DNA from: Epiperipatus broadwayi
Lineage: Eukaryota > Onychophora > Udeonychophora > Euonychophora > Peripatidae
NCBI GenBank assembly: GCA_028023455.1
Contig: JAQFVV010006274.1
Location: 2,230,001 to 2,294,000, forward strand
DNA length: 64,000 bases
Direction of reading: 5' to 3'
Of this stretch, positions 53,109-64,000 are shown piece by piece; position 1 is the first letter of the stretch; each line of letters starts with the position of its first letter. Under the pieces are notes generated by a model. The model did not search any database. It was not told the DNA's origin and saw nothing but the letters and a program-made list of their open reading frames with translations. Both the position numbers and the translations under genes were made by a program.

Positions 53109-54493
53109 CTGATAATTGCTTTCTTTGAAAAAGAAAAATATACTATGTATATAAATCTCGGGTACTGTATATATTTATTTACAAATAAATAACGCATTTT
53201 AACTTTAATGAAAATAAACATTGTTAAAAGTATTTTTTTACTCCTAGATTAAACAAGCTAGTTACAGTTTTAATGCTAATTCGATGTTTGTTTATTTAGC
53301 TAATGATTACCTGCTTTGCCCACATTATTCAAGCATCTCTTTTAAAATTATTTTAATTACCTGAATTATTGTGGCCGTCTTTACTTATAACTCCCAATTT
53401 GCATAATAATTAAGACGATCGAAAAGATTAAAAATAGAATTTATTGTAAATGAAAATCTGTATGACCAGTATTGTGTCACCGCGCAAAGTTTCCCAAATA
53501 GTATTATTTCGCCTTCGGCCGGAATCATATATATATTAAATAGCTTTTATAACTGGTTAGCGTTGAAGAAGTTTACAAAAGAAAAAGTGAAAAGCTTTTT
53601 TTTTTAAAAAAAAATAATAATTAGCCTATAAACTGTATAATGAAATAGTGAAAAGAAAGTTTGTAGAAATTATGCTTACATGTCTGCATTTTTTAATTCA
53701 GTCTCACATATTTGCACCTTTTTTATTATTTATATTTACTTATATATATGGGTGCGTGTAATTGTTAAATGGTCAATTCATATAATGTGAATAAAACAAA
53801 ATAGTCACTGATCCTTGGGGATAAAACACTGACTTTTCTAGGCAAATTTTACTTTTCAGCACTAGATTAATTAAATATATATATATCTTGGATAAACATC
53901 TTAAAGTCCTCAACATCCCAGTTGTCTGTTTTTCTTTTTTCTTTTCTAGACAAATTTAAAAATTATATTTTTGGATATCTTCACTATTAGACATATTAGA
54001 TTCACACCCAATACCTGATTAAAAGAATTTATAATAAATATATTTTTAACTTGAAGTCTTTAAGATGTTAACTCATTGGAAGAAAAGAGTTAGTTCTTGC
54101 AAAGAAAAGGTCTCTAGTAAGTAATAATCAGTCTATTGCAATAACTATATATAAATGTAGTGCTGAACTGTAAAATATGTTCAACATTAACATTTCAAAC
54201 TTTGCACATGAATAAGTACTAATGCTATATTTACATTGAAGAAGGCAAATGCTTTTCATTCTAACAATGTTGATGAAGCTTTTGCTATATAAAGGCTTAG
54301 ATGTATTTATTATTTTGTAATGCAATCCTGGTCGGAAATTTAAAGATATATTTAGTGTTTTATCATTATAAAAGGAATTTATGCAAAATGAACAATGGTA
54401 GTTTTATGTGCAGTTATAAAACTAATATCTACATAGGAATACTGGTTGCTCCATATATGTGATAGCTTATAAATGTCAAAATTATTCTGTATA
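53109..54493. other. AT-rich non-coding sequence
   Basis: No gene supported. It would be intron of the minus-strand gene if the exon at 52842-53108 is real. A short (TA)n lies near 53875-53884. Confidence 0.45.
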
Positions 54494-54501
54494 ATTTAAT
54501 G

Positions 54502-54899
54502 CAGGGGTCCCCAACCCTATGCCCGTGGACACCACGGTGCCCGCAGACCCCTTTACGTGTGCCCGCTGCTATCTGAACATGATAAAAAATTATTTATCTG
54601 ATACAAATACATTTAATTTTTAAAATTTCTTATAAATTATTGTATTATATTGTAATCAAATTGTAGGGCATACTATACTTTTACAGCGTAAAAATATAAA
54701 TGTTAATTGTATGTTAAAATTTTATTTTTGAAATAAATATTTTTTTGTACATTATGTGTATTATTAACAATATCCAACTATAAATTTACATTGAAAAAAT
54801 AAATGGTGCCCACCACCTGGTTGAAAAAATAAATAGTGCCCGCCACCTGGCCAGTATTATAGAATGTGCTCTTAAGTGCAAAAAGGTTGGGGACCCCTG
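54502..54899. mobile_element. Non-autonomous hAT element with 8-bp target duplication
   Basis: The 15-bp terminal repeats CAGGGGTCCCCAACC (54502-54516) and GGTTGGGGACCCCTG (54885-54899) are perfect complements of the well-known hAT type. Flanks atttaatg (54494-54501) and gtttaatg (54900-54907) match at 7 of 8 bases, the hAT duplication length. The 398-bp interior has 'gtgcccgc' and 'gccacctgg' repeats (two copies of 'aaaataaatRgtgcccRcca' near 54800 and 54828) and no transposase. It needs an enzyme from a related autonomous element. Few mutations in the ends suggest a fairly recent insertion. Confidence 0.95.
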
Positions 54900-54907
54900 G
54901 TTTAATG

Positions 54908-57552
<2,645 letters not shown>

Positions 57553-57671
57553 AACCTTCTTTTCTTTTTACCTATCTACTAATTTACATGTGTGTACATA
57601 TATATATTTAAATAGTAAGTGCAATAATGTTCATGGCTAAATGCATTTATAAGTAAATCATTAAAATCAGT

Positions 57672-58059
57672 CAACACTTAGAAAATCCCATTATCAATAA
57701 CAATTAACAATCTCAACCTGTTGTCAAGGCAATCACCTTTTAATAATAAAGATAAAATACCACCTTTATTTACAGTCCAATATATTTATACAGGCACAAA
57801 AGATTGCAACTTGACCACAGAAGTTAAAATTATTGATACACTTATTATTTAAGTAATACTTTGAGTGCAATTTGAAAATTATAATTGCAGTGTATCAATA
57901 ATTTCAATTTATGTGGTCAAGTTGCAATTATTAGTGTCTATATAAATATATTGGACCATAAATAAAGGTAGGATTTCATTTTTATTGTTAAAAGAAGGTT
58001 ACACTGGCAACAAGTTCAGATTGCGAATTGTTATTGAAATTAGGATTGTCTAAGTGTTG
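57672..58059. mobile_element. Fold-back element, 170-bp arms
   Basis: Left arm 57672-57841 and right arm 57890-58059 have equal length and are largely complementary, from 'caacactta' with 'taagtgttg' at the outside to 'gatacac' with 'gtgtatc' at the 48-bp loop. The inner part holds 'gattgcaacttgaccac' and its complement. No coding frame. A one-arm relative lies at 35058-35320, which shows this is a mobile family. Confidence 0.85.
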
Positions 58060-58856
58060 ATTGATGTAATATTGTAGCATTATATTTCTGGTACAAATGC
58101 TATCATGTTAGATAAAATATAATCTGTTAAAAAAATTTCTTGATTATATATTTTATAGTAAATAGGTTTAAAACCAAAGGTAAACTTCCATAAAATCAAT
58201 ATGCAATGAGATAATCATTTTTTTCATATATTAAGACTTCAAATATTATTAAGAGTAAAAGGTACTAATATTGAAATTGGACAGCGCCTGTAAACAAATA
58301 TGCATTTTCTTTATCACTCTAAAAAACGATTAGTGAATTGCTTTAGCGATAGCTATATGTCCAGGCATATGCAGAATAGTAATAAACATTAAGTGATGCC
58401 ATAAGTAGTCAAATCTTGTTAAATAGTAATATTTACAACAAGTTCAAACAAATAAACTGTCTATTAAATCGGCAAAAGTTCTAGTAGTCAAAAATATATA
58501 AAATTTTTATTGCCTTTACATATAAATAATGGGTGTGCGCGTATATAAATAATAATCACAAAATTAGAAAAGTATGTTAGAATTCAATTCATTAAAACAT
58601 CAGATAATTAAATGTTTAGATTCAGTAAAGGTTTTTAAAAATAATAGATCACAAAACTTAATGAAATTATTAAGTTTTGAATATTTGTGAAACCTTATTA
58701 ACCAACAAAATTTTATTGCTCTATATAAAGGTTGTTAATAGGTAAATGAATGCATTTCATTTATTTGTTTATAATAAGTTGATGTAAAATATTTTATTTC
58801 TATTATTTTGTATTTTCAACAATGATTACATATTCGTGCCAATTGAGAGAAAGTCC
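58060..58856. other. AT-rich non-coding sequence
   Basis: No gene or bounded repeat supported. Confidence 0.45.
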
Positions 58857-59000
58857 TCAAAATCTCGCCTGATTGCTTCCTGTACTATGGAAACAGCCTG
58901 GAAATCTATTATAAAGCAAGATGCATTGCGGGATAAAATTGATGTCATCTCAAAAAAACTTATAAATACTGGCAAATTTAAAATGGGAGAAAATCTTTAA
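58857..59000 (+). CDS. Very weak exon candidate, unrecognised
   Basis: A G+C-richer stretch is open on the plus strand from an AG at about 58847 to TAA at about 59000. It contains METAWKSIIKQDALRDKIDV and then ISKKLINTGKFKMGENL before the stop. The minus strand of the same stretch is also open for about 39 codons from an ATG, so the coding strand is undecided. No family recognised; it may be chance or a promoter-like segment ('gatgcattgcgggata'). Confidence 0.2.
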   Translation, partial: SKSRLIASCTMETAWKSIIKQDALRDKIDVISKKLINTGKFKMGENL

Positions 59001-61140
59001 AATTTTCAGTGAAGTCAGTATTCAGTTGTGTTTTTGTTAAATATTGCCATATTGTACTGACCTACATGAGGATAGCTGAGTAGAGGACATTATCAGATGT
59101 CTGTCTAAGACAGGGTCAGGCTTCCAATTCATTCAGATAATATCAATGGATATATGCTAAATTAAAATACAAAGGGAAAAAAAAACAATTCATTGTTTGT
59201 AATATTGACATTCTAGAATATCCAACTAAATTCGCTTAAAGGATTATATTGCTAAATTGTGTCACTTCAATTTTAAAGGAATATGCTTTAACATCTATTT
59301 CATTAAAATTTGTAGTTATTATCCTAAGATTTTATCAAGTCAATGAAGCATTTGCCATACAATTACGGAAATGTCTCATATCAAAATATAAATAATATAT
59401 TGCTAGTCTAAAATAAAAAAATAAAAAATAAAATAACTTTTTTAAATCATATGGGAACAAATGCCAAGGCGATTACATAGTTATGTTAAACTGTCACTTG
59501 AAGATTTTATTTTGTTTTTATTTGTGACCGACAAATGATTTAAAATAGATTATAAAGACTCTAAAATATACATTTTACATTGGAGATAAAGATTTTCTAC
59601 GATGAATTAATTTGATTGGGATGATCATGATTGTCATTAAACTTGGATAATAGTGCCACAGATAGTAACATTTATCTTTATACAAGAGAACCAATATTTT
59701 ATAAATTTGAAAATATTCAATATCTAATTGCCCAGGTTATTCATTTTGTGTTTCAATTTAATATATTAAATAAATTTATTAGATTAATAAATATGACTTA
59801 TATGAACATATATCTCCAGTGAAAACCCAGGTAGTATAGTTTTTATTTGATATTTAAACATAAGGTATGATAGATAAGTGAGAGTGGATACATAATAAAT
59901 ATTTGGTGTTGGAGAGAAATTACATTCTCAACCATTATTTAAAAATTTTAAATATAAATATTAATCTGTATTTTATTACTTGTTTTTAAATTGACTAAAG
60001 TTTTAGCAAATGTATTATTTAATATATTTTATAAATTTAAAAAACATATTTTACACATATAATAATCGATAAAATATGATAATCATAATAGTTACTAGTT
60101 TAATCATAGTAAGTTATAAGTTATCATGTATGTATTTCTGCTAAATATTAAATGGAAAAAAGAATATGAGGGAATAATTTGAGAAATAGTTAATTTTTGA
60201 TATAGTCTTTCAATATTTTTGCTTAAATTTAAAATTTTATATTACCTAAAACAATAGATTGCCTAATACAAACACCTATGATGATTAACTGGAAAGTATA
60301 ACTGAATTAGTATGCACCTGTGGTATCATAGTAATGATTATCTTACAAATGTGGATAAACTTTATCAGTGAGATATAATACTTATTTCTGATTTATGTAA
60401 TTTGAAGATAGTTATTTATTTGATTTATTTATTATTTTTAAAATATAATAGAAATTTTCCAAGTTAAAAAAAAACCTATTTAATAAAAAATTTTAAAAAT
60501 TGAATAAAATTTTGGGTATGTTGTTCATGTTAATTATTGATTTATTTATTGTTGTTCAATTATTTTGCAATTAATTATAAACAGTTTTATATTACTTTAT
60601 TTAAGTATACTTATAAGATAAAATAAATGTAAGGAATAATGAGAACCATCAGTTAATATTAATATAACATTATTGCAGATTTGCTAAATATTTAGGAATA
60701 CCAGTTATTCTGATGGGTTACAACATAATTTCACCATGTGCTCTATTCATCATTAACTACATAAAACATAAATCTTGTTTCATGATTTGTATTTTCTGTA
60801 TGCTTTTCACATAGGCTAATGTAATTAGACAGGTAGCACATGGTGCTCATGAAGTATCCATATTATAAGTTATAATAGATAATGAGCTTTAATTTATAAA
60901 TTTCATATTTTATTACTCATGCTCTTTAATATAAAGTAGGAAAATCAAAATGCACCTTCTTTATATATGTGCCTAGTCATCATCATATATAGTTTTTCAA
61001 TAAATTTATTTAAACATACATGTACTGATTTTCTTATCTTATCCCTACAATTTATAATAAAGTTGGCAATACTAATTTATGAAAACAGTAGAGAATAAGC
61101 ATTTATTTTATAGCGCTATGTTTTATAAATTGTAATACAT
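59001..61140. other. AT-rich non-coding sequence
   Basis: No gene supported. The 63-codon frame at 59631-59822 has AT-driven composition and no motif. 'aaaacagtagagaataag' at about 61082 is a direct partner of 'aaaacagtagagagtaa' at about 61630, flanking the fold-back element between them. Confidence 0.45.
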
Positions 61141-61626
61141 TAAAGATCAGCCTTTTCAAGTTATTGTTCATGTGCTTTTATGAGTGTTAATAATAAATGA
61201 ATACTTTCACTCCCAACTCAAGATATAGTATTTATGAAAGAATAAAATGAATCCACTTAGTAAATTCTAGATAATTTCGTCGACGTCATTCATTCGGACA
61301 TTGTAAATAGTAATTTAAAGTGAGTGGTCTATCCTCATGCTTTCATTTCCAGTACTTAACATTTTCCCATATATAAGCATTTGGGTTGGAAAGAATAAGT
61401 GGATTCATTTTATTTTTTCATAAATACTATATCTTGTGTTGGGAGTGAAAGTATTCATTTATTATTAACACCATTGATTACTCTGTTTAGCACAGGTGGC
61501 AATACTGTATGGAGAGTTTTGCTCTGTTTATCAACAATTAATGTGCTAGTATAGGAAATGTGATCATGTGATATTATTAACACTCATAAAAGCACATGAA
61601 CAATAGCTTGAAAAGGCTGATCTTTA
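61141..61626. mobile_element. Fold-back element interrupted by a nested insert
   Basis: Outer arms 61141-61195 and 61573-61626 ('taaagatcagccttttcaag' and its complement) and inner arms 61196-61259 and 61397-61460 ('atactttcactcccaac' and its complement) form one hairpin of nearly 120-bp arms. The right arm is split by 61472-61572. Flanking direct repeats sharing 'aaaacagtagaga' lie at about 61082 and 61630. No coding frame. Confidence 0.85.
61472..61572. mobile_element. 101-bp insert with 11-bp target duplication
   Basis: ATTATTAACAC occurs at 61461-61471 and 61573-61583, on both sides of this insert, and once in the intact opposite arm of the hairpin. The inserted sequence resembles 8164-8228 ('ccattgattactct', 'ggcaat', 'gagttttgc'), so it is a member of a small mobile family. 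Its class is unknown. Confidence 0.75.
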
Positions 61627-64000
61627 ATAAAACAGTAGAGAGTAAATCAGTAAGCCATTACATAAGCATATAAGTAAGTTTATCAAAGCTCTAGTCTAAA
61701 AAATTAATTTTATATAATGGGCTGAGCTGAGTGCTTATAGTCAAAGAGTGAGTGTCTATATAAAAAACACATATTTTAGTTTACTCATTACATATACTAA
61801 AGAGGATGAATAATAATATATTTAATCTATAAATACTTTATGAATACCATGTAAATCAGGACAATTTTCACTATGCACTCCTCAAATTAAGTCTTAATTC
61901 TTTCATATATAATTATAATGTAATACATATATATTATACTGCTGGAAACAGAAGCTTAAAAAAGATGGTCAGCCAGATAGTCACATTAACAGATTATTCA
62001 AAATTGTTTTAAAATTACTAATACTAATTGGTTAAGGGGAAATGCAGTGATTCAATGGGTTTTTTTAAAAAATATGCACGTTCATGCTTAAGTTAGGTAT
62101 ATAAAAGTATCTTACTTGGATCAAATAAATAAATAAAAACAACTAAAATTTATAAATCTTTATTAAAGAAAATATCAATAAAAGAATTTGATCAAGATAA
62201 TGATGTTTTAAGAGAAACAAAAGAGATTGAAATATATCTATAATTATTTTATTACAAAAAATAGTTAACTTAATGACATTTATAGATTAAAAAAAACAGA
62301 CCTACAAATCTGGTAGTAATAGTAATTAACTGATTTAAAAAATCAGTAATCCATATGTACTTTCAATTAAAAGCAGAAGCATTAAAAAGAAAAATGTGGA
62401 AGAATTCTTAAAAAGATTAAAAGGAAGAGTCACATTCTTTAGTATTGGACTGGAGGATTTTTAAATAATTAGTCTATTCTAATTATTGAAAAAACAGGAA
62501 AAAAACTGTCCATGGAGTCAAATTAAATTCAGGAAAAATATCTTGCTTTATGAACTATAACTGTGGTTAAGATATTCATTCATGTGTTAGAAAGAAATGA
62601 TTTATTAAGTATAAATTGTCATTATCAGAAATAGAAACTCTTGATTTATGGATTATTTGTTGTCACAATAACAAAAAATGCATTGCTGATTAATTTAAAT
62701 ATGTACCAGCTAGCCATAATTATGTAATTATGTCCTGAGAATTATCTGATCTTGATTTTTAAATGCCATAGCACTAGGATAAATTACAACTAATCTATGC
62801 ATGAAGAATGTGTGATCCTATCATTAAGAGACAGCACAAATTTTATCCCATACTGATCAGTGATGAAAGTTATAAAATATATATCATAGTAAGACTATTT
62901 GTTTTTAAGAACTTTAACAAAAAATACAAAACCCTTAATACGTCATTGTAATCCATTTAATATATTTTAATTAATTTATTTTACATTATTAATTAAGTTA
63001 ATTTTATTTAGTTATTTCTTATATGCTCATTTATTGTATGAATTTATTCTAAAATAATTATTTTTATTTTGTGTGTGTGCATGTAGTGGTATCTTATAAA
63101 TAAATTATTAGTTTATATAATTCAAGTTGTTAATAACAAATTTATATCACAACTTTTATTTCAAATGTTCACATGAGCACTTATTAGTTGTTTTTATTAA
63201 CAAAAAAGATTAAATTAAAGAGAACATTAAATCACTGAGCAAAATCTGAAAATGTGTGCTTTTTCATATAAAACAAATCACTTCTCAGTAGTAAAGTCTA
63301 TTTCAAATCCCTGGTGATGATATTGTGGAAGGTTATTGGAAAATATAATCCATTTTTAGGTTGATCATCTCCATCCTTATCTACTTTATATATAACTCTA
63401 TGAAAGTTACATCAATTAATTATATTTAAAGGTAGTCTCTTCAGGTTACAAGTAGAAAAATGGTGACCCAAGTATGGCATGATTAAGTCAAAAGTTTCTT
63501 AATGTGATGCTCAATAATATAAGTATATAAGATTATACGCTGAGAAAATTAAATCTTAAAAAGTCACAAAATTTTAATGTATATATAAATAAAAACAATT
63601 AAATACATTAATTGTACTGCAATATGTATGTGCCTGAATATTGTATAAATACATATATAAAGTTTACTAAGATAAATGCTATGAAATAGGAAAACAGTAT
63701 CATTTGGAATGGAAGATGAGATTGGCATGTGAGTAGACAAAAGAGTCAAACAAAAATGGTATAGTTGTGAGTTCTGGCAAGTTTCAATATTTCTGGAGAG
63801 GTTTGCATGTTTATTGCAAAGATTGATGCATTAAACTATGCATGCATCTGAATTTATATAATAGTAATAGTATTATTGTTTCTTTATTCTCAGTATAAGA
63901 CAAATAAATAATAGTAGTAGACATATATAAATTAGATTATTATCAGATTAGTAAAAGAAAAGTGAATGAATAGTCAATAATAGGGAAACCAGTGATGCAA
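61627..64000. other. AT-rich non-coding sequence
   Basis: No exon, RNA gene or bounded repeat could be supported to the end of the window. The 61-codon minus frame at 63564-63749 has no recognisable motif. Confidence 0.45.

Overview
The window is AT-rich eukaryotic DNA dominated by repeats. It holds no bacterial-style genes, no operon and no complete protein-coding gene. Very long (TA)n, (TATC)n and (AAT)n microsatellites, tRNA-derived SINE material, an RTE-type LINE, hAT-type DNA transposons and many fold-back elements together fit a lophotrochozoan, most likely a cephalopod (octopus-like) genome. That assignment is an inference from repeat types and should be tested by alignment.

Layout. 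1-2345 is one copy of a multi-kilobase dispersed repeat, seen again at 25112-28190, 28345-30785 and 33880-35015. It is followed by a (TA)n tract. 3637-4046 is a short interspersed element that recurs at 29011-30291 as a three-copy composite inserted between 12-bp target duplications. 5-10 kb is plain AT-rich sequence with microsatellites and small hairpins. 10393-11692 holds a trinucleotide tract and a minisatellite of about 22 copies with a 40-bp period. 12-17 kb has (AAT)n tracts and otherwise featureless sequence. 17134-17285 and 17483-17652 are palindromes, the second a perfect 170-bp one. 20060-20950 carries a minus-strand LINE remnant. 22880-25110 is a satellite array with a period near 396 bp, one unit of which is inverted. 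26166-26512 is a fold-back element. 27566-27700 is a tRNA-derived SINE. 35369-38300 is a long, inactive RTE-type LINE on the minus strand ending in a (TA)n tail. 45240-47724 is a broken hAT transposon related to the GTF2IRD2/ZBED transposase group, and 54502-54899 is a non-autonomous hAT element with an 8-bp target duplication. 56966-57551 is a (TATC)n array of nearly 600 bp. 57672-58059 and 61141-61626 are further fold-back elements.

Host genes. Two short stretches look like genuine host exons. One is a minus-strand internal exon near 52842-53108 that encodes part of a probable membrane protein. The other is a plus-strand terminal exon at 40621-40676 followed by a long T-rich stretch that could be a 3' UTR. 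Two weaker exon candidates lie at 49147-49426 and 58857-59000. If the terminal exon is real, most of 1-40620 may be intron of that plus-strand gene. None of the four could be assigned to a named protein.

What stands out is how often this locus folds back on itself: at least seven large inverted repeats of several unrelated families, one of them perfect and without a spacer, plus (TA)n tracts at the cores or edges of several.
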